A stretch of 64,000 nt of DNA, taken from contig JAUCEF010000007.1 in NCBI GenBank assembly GCA_033558025.1, positions 7,812,001 to 7,876,000 on the forward strand, in the 5' to 3' direction. Position numbers and translations under genes: made by a program. The notes beneath the pieces were generated by a model, which ran no database searches, had not been told where the DNA came from, and saw only the letters and a list, made by a program, of their open reading frames with translations. This document shows positions 46,586 to 59,010 of this stretch, in pieces. This DNA is from Phytophthora sp. 'mugwort' (taxonomy: Eukaryota > Oomycota > Peronosporomycetes > Peronosporales > Peronosporaceae). Position 1 is the stretch's first letter. Every line of letters begins with the position of its first letter.

Positions 46586-49171
46586 ATGGAGCGGCGTCCT
46601 AGAGCGGACGTGCTCGTCCTCTTCGCCTTCGACCATACGCTGGTGGACGTCGACTCGGACGTCCATATCGCCCAAGAACTCGACGCAGCATTGGCTAACG
46701 TAGTATGGGCCAAATACGCCGCGGACACGAAGGGCGACCGCTCCAAGGCGATGGACGAATTCTTCGTGCAACTTGCCAAAACGCATCCGCAAGCGACACA
46801 CGAGGACATTCACAGTGCCGCACAGCGTCTACCTTTTGACCGACATATGCTGGATGCTCTTCGTCTCGCGGTAGACGACTTCGGCGCGACCTGCAAGATC
46901 ATGAGTGACTCGACCGTCTTTGGCGTTCGGGCCTTTCTCGAACATCACGGAGTGGCGGACCGAGTGAACGAGGTGGTGGCGAACCCGACGCACTTTGAAG
47001 ACGGGGGCAAGGTTCTGAGAGTGAGGCCTTACCAAGGTTACCACGTTGCTCCGCACAGCTGTCCGAATTGTCCCGCCAACTTCTGCAAGGGTGTGGTAGT
47101 GCAACGGATTCTGGAGCAGCATCGGTACTCACGAGTGCTGTATGTTGGTGAAGGGGTTGCAGACTTTTGTGCCTCGACGAAGTTGGCAGTGTGAGTCTAT
47201 TGGCTGGTTTCTTCATGATAATGCGCTTATTAACACTTGACTGGTAGGGACGACGTGGTGTTCGCTCGCGCGAGTGGGGCGACTGAGTTATTAACACTGC
47301 TGAACGATAATCCGGATCAGATCCAGGCGCATATCCGACAGTGGAAGACGGGGGAGGACATGGTGGCCTACTTTCGAAGCTTTTTCTATCGGCAGTACCC
47401 CGAATGCCGCCAAGCAAACACTAGCAACACGCTGATTTTCGTCGAACAAGACGGGAACTTTTCGGTTCCTACCCCAATGCCTCGAGATCCGGGGGAGCTG
47501 TTGGTGGTTTTTGACTTTGACGAATCACTAGTGGACGAGGATTCAGACGTTTTTGTGTTCGGGTCTTTCCACCCAGAGTTGTGCCAGACAATTTACCAGC
47601 GGCACGCCAAAAAGCCGATTTGGCCCAGTGTATTTGACGACTTGCTCCAGGTTCTGGCAAGTGAAAAGCCGCATGTAACACCTGAGTTGATTCGCGACAG
47701 GGTAGGGCAGATACCGGTCCAAGCGCGTATGGTTGACGCTATACGTATGGCAGTGGAGATTTTTGGTGCGGAAATCAAGGTTATTAGCGACGGCAACACT
47801 TTCTACATCGAGAGTATGCTGGAACACCGAGAGCTGAGCCAACATGTAAACCAAGTCTTCGCCAATCCGGTTGAGCATGAAACATTGGAGGATGGACGCA
47901 CCAGACTTCGTATTCGTCCTTACCATGCTGATCATCTGGAGCCGCATGGGTGCATATGGTGTCCTACAAATATGTGCAAAGGCAACATTTTGGATTCAAT
48001 TCGCAGCGGAAAATCGTATTCCCGTGTGATTTATGTTGGTGATGGCACGGGAGACTTCTGTCCAGCATCCCGCCTATCCAAGTATGATGATTATGGCGTA
48101 TGATTTGCGAACATTATTGCTAACAATCCATTTTTTGTTGTATATTCAGGAATGATGTCGTGCTCGCACGCTCTCACCTCTTTAATGAAGATCCGTACGG
48201 GTTGCAGAGACGTATTAACGAAAACCATGGCGTCGTTAACGCACCCGTTTTACCCTGGAGCACAGGATATGACATCTACCGCCGCTTTTCTCAGCTCTGC
48301 CAGTCTCCGTACGCCATTCCTCGTCACGTCTCCCGAAACTCCGGCCGCGTGCTGGTCGTCTTTGACTATGACTGGTCACTAATCAACGAGAACTCGGACA
48401 CTTTCATCTTCCAGAAGCTATATCCCGAGCTTTTGGCTTCATTAAGAGAGCGGCGAACGAAACAGCCATCCTGGACGACGATCATGGATGACATGCTCGG
48501 AGTTCTGGCAAAGGATAAACCAGATATCTCGCCTAGCATGATTCGAGACGCAGTGGCCAGTGTTCCTATTCAACCTCACATGCTCGAAGCTCTTCGACTC
48601 GCAGCAGAACAATACAGTGCTGATGTCAAGATCGTCAGTGATGCGAACTCGATATACATCGAGAGTCTGCTAGAGCGCCACGGCATGGTGCAGCATGTGA
48701 GTGAGGTCATCACAAACCCCGCGTCATTCGAGTCATTGGAGAATGGTTGCAGCCGGCTTCACGTCCGTCCATTTCATGAGGAAGCAGGTGAGCCCCACGG
48801 ATGTAAATGGTGTCCCACGAATATGTGTAAGGGTCGAATTGTCGACACCCTGCGCACCGCACACCCATACTCGTCTGTATTGTACGTTGGCGATGGTGCC
48901 GGTGATTTCTGCGCAGCGACGCGCCTGACAAAGTACGTGATTTGGTTCATGCTGAAAAAAATATGTAGGGAATTGTAACATTTTCTTGTGTTCAACTTCT
49001 AGGAATGATGTGGTGTTTGCACGCGCGGATGAAGCGGATGGGAGGTCGTACGGGATGCAGAAGCGAATTGATAGTAACCCTAAGCTGGTCGAGGCGTCTG
49101 TTATCCCTTGGAGCACAGGCGACGACATCTATCGTCACTTTGCGCAGTTCTTCCACGCTCCGCCGCAGTGA
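46586..49171 (+). CDS. Protein with three tandem PHOSPHO1/2-type HAD phosphatase domains, 4 exons
   Basis: Exons 46586-47190, 47248-48081, 48150-48932 and 49003-49171 give 796 residues. Each of three units has HAD motif I, a Ser motif II, a Cys block with C-x2-NxCKG, and the acidic motif. Unit 1 has FAFDHTLVDVDSD, CPANFCKG and VGEGVADFC. Unit 2 has FDFDESLVDEDSD, CPTNMCKG and VGDGTGDFC. Unit 3 has FDYDWSLINENSD, CPTNMCKG and VGDGAGDFC. PHOSPHO1/2 enzymes dephosphorylate phosphocholine/phosphoethanolamine or pyridoxal phosphate. They normally have one domain of about 240-270 residues. Unit 1 lacks the nucleophile Asp (FAFD for FDFD) and has Glu for Asp in the last motif, so it is probably inactive; units 2 and 3 look active. 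The three introns fall at the same place in each repeat, all in phase 2. No targeting signal is seen. Confidence 0.9.
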
Positions 49172-49323
49172 ACTACGCCGTTTAGTGTTGGAATGGTTCG
49201 TCAGTTTAAGTCCAACGCTTTTTTTTTTGCTTACCAAATGTTTCATGTCATCGAATACGTTTGGCCATACTGTGTAACGATGATCAAGTGTTTGGTCGTG
49301 ATAGCTTGCGGATTTTAGCTTGG
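49172..49323. other. 3' flank of the triple HAD gene
   Basis: This is a short non-coding stretch with a T9-10 run near 49219. No LTR end could be recognised next to the Copia fragment that follows. Confidence 0.4.
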
Positions 49324-51065
49324 CTACTGGTCGTGTTGCTCTGCAGCTTGCAAAGCCATCACGGGCAAGACCTTCATTTGCTTGCAGAACTTGGTGAACT
49401 TATCGTTGGCCAATGCCTTGGTCATGATGTCTGCAGTATTGTCGTTGGTTGACACATGCTGTGTTTAAGCTCTCTGTATTCGACAAGATGGCGGTTAGAT
49501 GGTAGTTGCTCTTGATATGCTTGGTTTCTGCATGCTTGCCTGGTCTCTCTGTTAGGTATAGAGCTGCTTGGTTGTATCCACGCAACAATGGCGTCGTCGT
49601 AGACCACTCCAGTGCTTCTAGAAGTCCGTCCATCCACAGGATATACTTCACATATCTTCAGCTTCAGTGCTAGATTGCGCATTGATACCTCGCTTCCGTG
49701 ATCCGTACGAGATAACATTGCCATCGAGGAAGGTGATGTACTACGAGATCGATTTTGAATCGTCTGGTCATTAGTGTAATCACTGTCAGTGAAGACAACA
49801 CAACAACTTCAGCATCGTTACTGGGTACGACGTCCATGTGCAATCCATGCACACGTGCCGGTGTAAGATAACGCAAAGCTCGCTGAGCTTCGCGGTAGTG
49901 CTTGTGTTCAAAGAATGACAAGTTCTTGCCAAGATAACGTACAACATGTGCGAAGTCAGGCCGCGAGCCAGACACTAAGTACTAGAGTGACCCTACGATC
50001 TCCTGATATGGCAGCTTTGTGCCGGGCGCAAGGGCTTTACCTTGGCCTTCGACTCACTGGTCGATTGAGGTGTCCAGCAGCCATATCCATCTTGCATGTG
50101 GTAAGCCTTGAGGATCTTGTCGATGTGTGCACGCTGGTAATAGACAATCTTGTTGCGGTTTCTGCGGTTTCTGTCGATCGTAATTTCAATTCCAAGCAGG
50201 AACTTCACCTTACCCATGCTCGTGAAGGTGATGCCGCCTTCAATTTGTCAGCAATGTTCGAGCATAACCGGGGAGGTCCCATTAGAAGAAGGTCATCTAC
50301 GTAGCCGGTGAGCACATTGTTCACGTCTCCATCAGACCCGTACATCGCGTAGAGTCCGTAGTCGCTGTCCAAGCGCGTAAATCTAATCTTCGTCAGTAGC
50401 TTATGAAGTGTCTTGTTCCGTATAGCAGGTGCTTGCTTCAGACCGTACAACGACTTAAGGAACTGGCAAACAAACAGGCCTCCGTTTTTTTCAAAGGCTG
50501 CAGGCTGTTCTATGAAGATGCATTCTTCTAGAAAGCCGTACAAAAACGCTGGCTTTGACATCAAACTGTAGGACTTGCCAGCTGCTTCACAGCATACAGA
50601 ATGACTGCTCTACTGGTCTTGAAGCGGATGACAGGTCAAATGTTTCAACGTAATTCACACCATATCTACTTGAATCCATGGATAACTAAGCAAGCCTTGA
50701 ATCCCAGTATCCAGCCCTTGGCGTCGCGTTTCACCGCAAAGACCCAGTTGTTGGTTATGACCGTCTGATGTTTAGCTTTTGCTCGCGTGCCATGCTCTCG
50801 CAAAGACGCCAGCTCTTCCTCCATAGCTGCCTTCCATTCAAGCCAATACATCGCGCCTTGGCCTGTTCGTACGTGATGGGAATCGGGATCTCAGCCAAAA
50901 AGGTTAGGATGGAGCTGACCACGTACACGCGGAGATGCGTAGGCAACTAACTTTTTTCTAGTGGGGTCGCGGTGCGCACAGACACAGGGAGTATTTCCTT
51001 GATTGGTGGCGTGAATTCATCACTCGGATCACCAGAATAATTAGAGTGCCGCTGGCGTTTTTGCT
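49324..51065 (-). mobile_element. Copia (Ty1-type) retrotransposon fragment: RT and RNase H
   Basis: On the minus strand, broken frames give a Copia Pol C-terminal half. They start with the linker SDEFTPPIKEIL near 51040, then the RT start (WKAAMEEELASLREHG, NNWVFAVKRDAKG), then FVCQFLKSLYGLKQAPA and the catalytic YVDDLLLMG near 50300. VKFLLGIEI follows, then the RNase H region (YLGKNLSFFEHKHYREAQRALRYL; LLRGYNQAALYLTERPGKH and AETKHIK just after it), ending at a stop at about 49324. Gag, protease and integrase are absent and no LTR pair was found. It is therefore 5'-truncated and dead. Confidence 0.85.
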
Positions 51066-54000
51066 TCTTCTAGGGCTATAACTTGGTTTCAGAGCATGGA
51101 TGTAAATTTTGTTCTCCGATCCCGACACGATAGTTTTGGGTAAACAACGGAGGCGCTGATAGCAATTTCGAAACAGAGTAACTGCATCTACAGCTATCGC
51201 ATCCGTCCGAGTCGCCACGAAATGTGCGCGTTTAGTGAGGCTGTCCTCGATGTCTATCACCGCGTCGTGCCTAGAAGCAGACAGAGAACGCTGGGTCATA
51301 AAATCGACGCTAATGTCCGTTAAAAGCTGAGCAGATATCTCGAGCGGATGGAGTAGAGCAGCGGGTTTGCCTCGAACATATTTGTCGCGTTGGCACGTTC
51401 GCACGGCGAAACATATCGTTGCACGGATCCTGATATACGACGCCAGTAATATTTCACATAAGGAGGAGAAGGTTCATCGCTTGGACTGGGTGCCCTCGCG
51501 AAGGCGCATCGTGCTTCTCAAAAAGAGTTAAATTGCGCAGCCGACTACATCCGGGACGTATAATCGCCGTGGTGCATCCGGGCGAACGTGGCAAAATAAA
51601 AACCCGCTGTCGATGGAAAAGTGACGAAGGCGTCGCGAATTGGAGTCCTGATCCCTAGCCATATTTCATAATAGTACCGAATAACGGCTCTTTCGCATAG
51701 GGTTTCCGGCACATGTCCAGTATATCGACAGGTGCGATGCCTGGTGCACGAGAAGACTTGCTTCGTCGGGATCTGCAGCTGGAGAGTTTAACTGGTGGAG
51801 CAGTTCCGAGAGACTTATAGCACGGATCACGCCGTCTGACAAGTCTGGGCGTCTCGGCACGCTCTCCGCGATTCCATTGGTACTACCAGAGACCCATATA
51901 AAGCGTGTCTGGAATAAAGCAAGTTCATCGAGCCACCGGCCAGCTGCTGCGAGCACGTCTGCTGTTGGAGCAAGGACTCCATCATCCTGTGATCCGTATT
52001 TAAGTAAAAAGACTTATCCAACAGGTAAACTTCCACGTTCTTATTATACGGAGGGCTTCCTTTTCGCGTGTCGGGTAGACAATTTTCGCTCGTGAAAGCT
52101 TTCTTCCACCATACGCGATAATTCGTTCCAATCCATTATCGTCATACTGGAACAAATATCCTCCGGCAGTGAAGTCGGAGGCTTCCACACTCACGTGGAA
52201 TGGCTTCTTGAAGTCAGCGTGAGCAAGAATCGGTGTAGATGACAGATTTTTTTGAGAGCTTCAAATGCTGACATCTGCTCTGCTGAGAGTACAAGTTTGT
52301 CCTTTGGGCGTTAAAACGGCAACGTTCTCAGCACACTCAGCGCAGAATCGACTGACGTACACCAAGTACCAATAAATGACTGAAATTCATGCTTAGTTGC
52401 GGGCTCTGGCCACTCTCGAACAGCTGCTACTGCCGGGATCAATCCAACTGCCGTTCACTCCAACGACGTCGCCCCGGAATTAAATTTCGTGCGCAAAACA
52501 CGCATTTCTCGATCTTGACGTACAGTTGTTGCTCCGCAGCGTGTCAGCGCCTTCCTCAGCGCGATCATGTACCCTTCCATGGCGTCAGACGGCGTAAAAG
52601 AAGAGAAGTCATCGAAATAGGTCTGACAGAAAGTATCATAATCGTTGAAGATGGATTGGATTAGTCTGTTGAACCATGAGAGTCTGTTCGAGATGCCCAT
52701 AGGCCTCACCAGATGCTCGAATAAACCTTCCGGTGTGGAAAAAGCGGTGTAAGGAAATCGATCCTCCCGCAATTCGATTTGGAAGAAGCCCCAAAGCAGA
52801 ACAAAACGGAGAACATGCATCCGCCAGCAATCGCACGTAAGATTGCGTCCTTCCATGGTATAGGGTTGGTCAGTACGCGAGCCTTAGCGTTGAAAATCGT
52901 GGACGATCCACCCCTCACCGCTTGACTTCCGCACGCAAACAGTCGGAGCGCAATATGGAAAAGACGACGGCCGGTTTAACTAGCCCTCAGCATTTCGCGC
53001 GTCCACCGCAAAATGGCCTTGCTCGCTCCTTTAAAATGGAAATTGCTTCCGCTGAATACGAGCCGAGTCCGAAACTTCAATACGGGCGTCCATATTGTCT
53101 TGTCGAGATGGAGGGACTGAGGGTAGCTCCGAGCGACAACGATATCCCAAACTCGAGCAGGAGTGGGTACACCGGTGCACTCTTAAGTGACTTCCATGCT
53201 GCCGCCAGCTTTGGCGTTATTGTAGCTCCATCCGATGAATTGATCGTAAAGCAGAATGCATTGTCGGCAGCATTTATAAGGTTGTAGAGATCGCGAGGCC
53301 GGACTACACGAGTGCAGCCTACCTCATACAGATAACCATGAGTAAGTAATAACGTAGCTGTGCCTCTTCATGTTGTTTCGGAAACATTCGCGTGTGGCTG
53401 CATCGCCGCCCGCCCGCCCGCTCTGCTGGTTGGACGTCCGGCCTTGGATGCACTGTTTTGACCGTCCAGTTAATGAAAAGGTTCACCTCTTCTAGCCGCG
53501 GCATGCCGAGCATGACGTCGCATGATTCCGGAATATCCATCACAAATGCTCCCGTTGCATAAAATTGAAAAGTCAGGTATAATAATAGAGAAAGATGTCA
53601 CTCGCCGATCACTCGCCGAAGAATGACAGATTGTTTTCCGCCACCAAGGTGAGTTTTCAGCGGTCGGGAATATCCAGACCAACCCGCGGGCACACTGCAT
53701 TGAAAGATGCACCGTTGTCAGTAAACGCAGACATAGGTGATCCTCAACCAAACCAGACTGCTGGAGGTGACGATGCCGAGAGGAGTTCCGGTGCATCAAG
53801 ACCACGTGGTCGTTTTTTTTTCCGTAGTCGGCGGACGTTTGACTGCCAGAGGCTTGCCGCTGCACTACTGTATGATCGACAGCGAATGTGTCCCTTCTCG
53901 GTGGGTCTCCAGTCCACCGAGCTTCCTAGTTCTTTTGGCGCACCGGTGTCAGTACCAGGACAACCGGGCGACTTGTGACCCTTGATGCCGCACTTGAAGC

Positions 54001-54720
54001 AAATCGGCACCGTTGCGCCACGTCCTGAATCCGGTATTGATTTCGACGGGGTTTGCATATGTGTACGTCCCTGCTCATTCCTTGCTTGCTGGATGCGATT
54101 TTCCTTACGGGTTTGCTTGGGTACACCCGCTGCCGAAGCCTATTTCGACTTAGGTGCTCACGTGCGTCTACGAAACGCTGGGCGCGATCGATTGTATCCT
54201 TTAAGGTGCGAGTTTGTTTCAGCACGCAGATTCTGCTGATAGAAGCAGCGCTTCACGATATTGGGCATCGAGATAGACGACATTGATAGCAGCTGCATGA
54301 ACGTAGTGCTGTACTCCTGCTGTGTACCCGTGACTTGCAGGTCGTGCATTTTCGTCAATAACTGCTGCGTGCCGTGGGGGAGCCGCGGGGCGTTGACAGC
54401 AAGCGGCAGTTGCCGCTGAAGCTAGGGGGCTTGTGGAGGGAGCCTTGAAGTGTGTGTGCGAGGTAGGGGATCTGCGCGCGAGTATCCCGGCGACAGCGAA
54501 CAATTCCAATTTTTGATCGTATGCTATCCGTCGTGGTGATTGCTGGATTGGTTTCTGCCACGTGTGTAGTGAAGTGAGGGCCATATTCACGTTGTTGGGC
54601 TTAAGATTTTGTGTTACGCTACGCAGGGCAGGCTGTATCGTAGCAAAACACCCGACCAGAGACTCGGTGCTGTACAATTCAGCGTTGGTCGAGCTGTGCA
54701 TTTCCCATTTTTCCTCCTAC
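51066..54720 (-). mobile_element. Gypsy (Ty3-type) retrotransposon fragment: Gag to integrase
   Basis: Minus-strand frames run in Gypsy order. A Gag-like part (about 54700-54000) has the CCHC knuckle CFKCGIKGHKSPGC near 53990. A protease-like segment (CDVMLGMPRLEEVNLFINW, near 53500) follows. RT is at 52850-52455 (TAFSTPEGLFEHLVRPMG, TYFDDFSSF), then RNase H at 52200-51830 (EASDFTAGGYLFQYDDNG, IAYGGRKLS). A VADxLSRRPD-like part and the integrase at 51404-51110 (DISVDFMTQRS, IDIEDSLTKRAHFVATRTDAI, LPKTIVSGS) complete it. Several stops and shifts occur. The integrase C-terminus and a 3' LTR are missing, because Copia sequence begins at about 51065-51110. Confidence 0.85.
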
Positions 54721-56835
54721 CTCAGTTTGGACTGAAACGTCCAATCCAGCTAGCTGTATAGATCATGGGTGTGAGTGGCGGACGAAGATAACGAGGGAGC
54801 ATGCCTCGGCGGTCGTAATTTCGGTGATGGTGCCCTTATAGTCAGGCTGCCGACGGCGCAGGTTTGTTATCCGGTTTGAGTGCCCATTTCGATTAGTTTG
54901 TTTGCGCACCGCGCCGCACCGGCGGTGTGGAGTAGCGGGATAGATAAAAACAAAATACTATTAAGAACCGATCCGCTTCCCAACTGCGCCAAGACACCCC
55001 AATGAATTCTGGTCTGCTAAACTTGCTGTCACCTTGGGTACCTTTCGGTGGACTGGATCTGCTCTCTCGGGCCCTGAAGGTTTAGCAATGCAAAATCTTG
55101 AACGTCCTGCCGGGGAGCTGGGATGTGTGGAGCAGCGCGGAAGTCTTTGCACTGCTGCCGTTACTGGTTCCGATTATGGATAATCGACCTTCGATGGGGG
55201 TACTAAACTTGATCCGAGGCCGAGATTGCCGTGTGGCGTTGCTTCTTTCCTGAGTTGCTTGCCGCTTTTTAGTGGGATCTTGCGAGTCGAGAGTCGGAAC
55301 GATCGCCGGGCAAGCGCCGAATGCCGATCGATCGAAGCGAGCGCTTGCGCAGTAGTCCACTAGCGTAGGGAAGGGTCGGCCAATATGCGATCCGGCCTCC
55401 ACCACAACACTAGATCTGCAATCCTTGACTTGTCGACACCTTTGTGGGCAAATGTAGTTCCCAGTCCGTGGTGTGTGAAAACCGGATAAGTTGTTATCGG
55501 AATGTGTATGCCGATTTGCGAACCGATCGGCCCGACCCGCCCGATCCCGGACGTCGGAAAATGTATGTCGATCTTCGAACACTGATCTGCCCGATCTGCG
55601 AACCCCGACCGAACCTGGGCTGCAAGATCCCATCTGTCCAAACTTGTACACCGATCTGCTAAAAGGTGTGTGCCTATCGGATCGAGGGCCGATCTTGATC
55701 GGTACCGATCCGTCGGTCGCCGGTAAGGTTAGATCTTGGCTCCATCCCCAAGACAGGGTGCTGGTCCGATTGGGGATCGACCCAGATCGGTCGTGATCTG
55801 TCGATCACCGACATGCCCTAATCTCATTTTCATTCCTCGATCTAGCTGAAGATCTGCAGTGGTCGAGGATCGGGCGGGTCGGCGGTAGTCCGATTGGGTG
55901 TCACTCCGGATCGATGGGAACGGATGCCATTCTGATCAACTTCTGTCTCCTCCTCTTGCGCATATCTCTAACCACGTAACCGATCCGGTCTAAGACCACC
56001 ACGATCGAGGTTGATCGGTCGTGGCCAATCAGACGGCCATAACAGATCTGTTCGTGATTACGCCCTCGTCTTGGTTTTCTTTCCCTTTCTCGGAGCACCC
56101 CTTTACGGCTCCTGATTAGTACTATCGAAGTTAACTTAACTGGGTTTTAAGACCCAAAGCTTTACTCCCCTAACTGACCCTTACCCTTTACATCGATGAC
56201 GTAGTACACACAGCATCTCGCCACAATACAAACTCGCAAGGCATCGCAATTTGCAGAGCACGGAGGCATTGGTTGTCGCGGTGGGTTCGGCACACTCTCC
56301 GGCCCCTATCGTGACCTGGTATCGTAGTACAAGTACCTAGTCTCGCCGACGTCACGTTCAAGCGACTCCATGCCGCCGCCGTGTTCCAGAACGGCAAGAA
56401 AACTGCGGCTACAGGTGCGTGGCATGTGATCTGTTAGCGGACGTCTTGTTTGAGAAGAGCTGATTTCTCGTTGGGGAAATCTGCTGGTGCTGAAGTATGA
56501 GAAGGCGACGCTCTGACGGCATGCAGATAAGAAAACAGTAGATTTTTTATTTGTCGCGTCGTTAAGAACGACGTTTTAACCTGTTTCGAACAACGCAGTG
56601 CGGTCCCAGGGAAACGGTTTTTTTCGACTCGTCGCGGAATGCAAGGCTTAGATTACTAAGTAATCGTACTTGAAAGAAGCAGTGTTTCACTGTGAGGCAG
56701 AACGAAGATTTTAAGGTAGACTCAATATTGTGTTCTACATGAGATAATAATATTTGTACTGTTACTAAAATGTATTATACTTGCTGCGTCAAAGCTGTTA
56801 GATTCATTACGAGACAAGCGTTCGTGTGGCTGAGC
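54721..56835. other. Non-coding stretch, possibly old LTR or leader, with GATC-rich segment
   Basis: No open frame resembles a known protein. From about 55480 to 56050 the sequence is full of GATC, CCGATC and GATCGG words on both strands. The 5' LTR of the Gypsy element would be expected in this direction, but I found no repeat pair or primer-binding site to prove it. Confidence 0.45.
55480..56050. repeat. GATC/GATCGG-rich simple-motif segment
   Basis: The words CCGATC, GATCGG and GATCTG recur at intervals of roughly 10-30 bp. They occur in similar phrases such as TTGCGAACCGATCGGCCCGA and ATCTGCGAACCCCGACC. This is well above chance for a 4-base palindrome, by eye. Confidence 0.5.
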
Positions 56836-56879
56836 TTACGTTTTGGGGGCAGGGAATTTAGTCGATTTTTGTTTCCATT

Positions 56880-59010
56880 GTGACTCACGCTGGCATCTCG
56901 TGTTCATTTGAGTGGATATAGTTTTCGCGTAGTGTTTTCTGCGATAACACGAGGTCTCTAACCAGTTCAGATCAGCGAGCTGCACTTTGCAGTTATGACA
57001 TTTCCGCTGGTTGAAAATGCCCTTTCCGATGGCACACTGGTTGCAACGCCTCCTTACCATCTTCTTGCCAGATATCAAAGATGAGGGTAGGCGCATTTAT
57101 CCCCAGCCCACCACTTGAACGGGTTTACCACCTCCACAGCTATCAGAGACTCTGTGGCAGAAATATATTCCCTGGCTTCTTGATCGCAGACTATCTTCAG
57201 TGGTGCGCCACCTTCATTGATCTGGTTAGCCTTCAGTACGTAGTCTGTAAAGGAGTCATTTTTTTGTACAACAGAATATGAACAAGCTTGCAATATTGGT
57301 GTACGAGATTCTGCCAAAGCTATAACAGCCTCAAGAAAATCATTGCGAGCATTTTCCTTATTAGTGACAGTCCCGTGGGGTATATGATTTGCCATCCTGG
57401 AATCCAAGTATGCTATCCTACGAGAGTCGAAGACTTTAGGTTGTAAACCGGTCTGTAAACAACATTCGTATTGCTTTTTGACATTCTTTCATCAACGCTC
57501 GGATATTTTCAACGTACGCGTCGTTGCCTAAAGGCTTTAGGATAACGTCAAATATGTTCCGGTTCAGCAAGACTTTTTCCAGGGCATCAATCGCGGGCAT
57601 GCCCAGAGTTAATGTTGGATATGATTGTCCACCAACGTTTCTCGAAACAGATTCAAAGGGGTTCCGCAAAACGCAAAGGCAACTTGATGGCCAACCACGC
57701 CTTGTATGTTGGTTTTACAAGTTTGATATGCATGCTTTTGACTTCCGCAGGTCCCTCGTGCGTGTGTGTAAGTGCTCAAAAATATCCAATGCTGGCTGAA
57801 GGTGAATGCAACGCTCCAATATTTGCCAACAGCTATTCCAAAGCGTCGGGCAATCTACGGTCAGATTCACCACTTCGTTTGGTGAAACGCGCATTTTTGT
57901 CTTCTGAATATCACCCAGTCGATTGTGTGCTTTTGGAGACTTGCTAAATACACGGACAACGCTCGAAACGATTGAGCAATGTTACGCATTGATTCCATTT
58001 TGCTTTTAGGACAGGTCTTTCAATGTTTTATCGAGATACACTGCTGTTTCATCAATTGCACGATCGCGAAGGCTTTCCATTTCAACTCTCTCGTCCTCAT
58101 TCAGGTAATCATCATCTTTGTTAGCATTAGCAAGGTTACCTGGCTCTTCCGCAACAACTGCATCCCACAGCGGCCTAACGCTCTGCTGTGATTGCTTTTT
58201 CTTCGACGATGCACCCGAAAGTACGAGATACAGTTCGTGTGCCAGACATGAATTGTGATGGATACCTAAACTGTCCCCGGCTGCTACTATGTTCGACCCC
58301 GGATCGTGTACAAATCTGATGCAGTGCTGCTTTCGGAGACCCCACGCCTCCATAATCGAGTCCAAAGCACTTCGCATGGTGCCAGCATCGTGCTTTTCTG
58401 GAAGCTCTTTGACTTCTAGAGTTCCAGCTTCGCAGCTCAAAATCATTTTTCACATAATGAACTGTAAACAAAATGTAGCTGCGGACATTCGTGCCATCAG
58501 ATGTCACTCGTGATCGAAAATATTCACAATTCAGCTCGATGTCGTCACGCACCTTGAACCTCAAATCATCTGCAAACGTGACGATACATCTACGCAATCG
58601 GCCGCGCTTCGGGATATCCACATGTACGTCGCACAGCTTCTCCGTGATAAAGGTAACAAACTCGATAAATCCTTCGTTCTCAACCATGATAAGAGGACGA
58701 AATTGAGACGCGATCCATCGTGCCAGCAGCATGCTTATGTGGGTTTTGCGCGTCAACGCTTATTCCGCGCAGCTTGTCAACAGCTGCAGAAAAGTCTTTG
58801 GCAAGGCTGCGCTGAATAGATGGTTGGGATGCACCGAGGAAGTATTCTTTAACATCGCGCAGATGGTACCTCTCCATATGCTGTGATACCTTCTGTGCTT
58901 TTGTCTTGAAAGTGATTGTCATTTTGCACCGCTTAATGTACGCAAACGCAGCATGCTTGTTCTGAAGCTCCGCGTTCGACAAGTACCAATGGTTGGGATG
59001 CACAGCCAGT
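56880..59010 (-). mobile_element. Decayed hAT-family DNA transposon (transposase remnants)
   Basis: Minus-strand frames reproduce a hAT transposase in order. A BED-like N-terminus and linker (KAQKVSQHMERYH) lie near 58890. LARWIASQFRPLIMVENEGF follows near 58725, then the region with SDGTNVRSYILFTVHY. VHDPGSNIVAAGDSLGIHHNSCLAHELYL lies at about 58300-58210, and YPTLTLGMPAIDALEKVL near 57610. The C-terminal dimerisation part closes it: NPFKWWAGDKCAYPHL near 57110, then PSERAFSTSGNVITAKCSSL near 57040-56980. Stops and frame changes split these blocks. Terminal inverted repeats and the 8-bp target duplication were not found by eye. Confidence 0.82.

Noticed and set aside
46162..46809. Minus-strand frame of 215 codons
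   Set aside because: Its 5' half is antisense to the HAD gene and its 3' half is a low-complexity Arg/Trp-rich frame. The better coding signal in this part lies in other frames (46184-46445).
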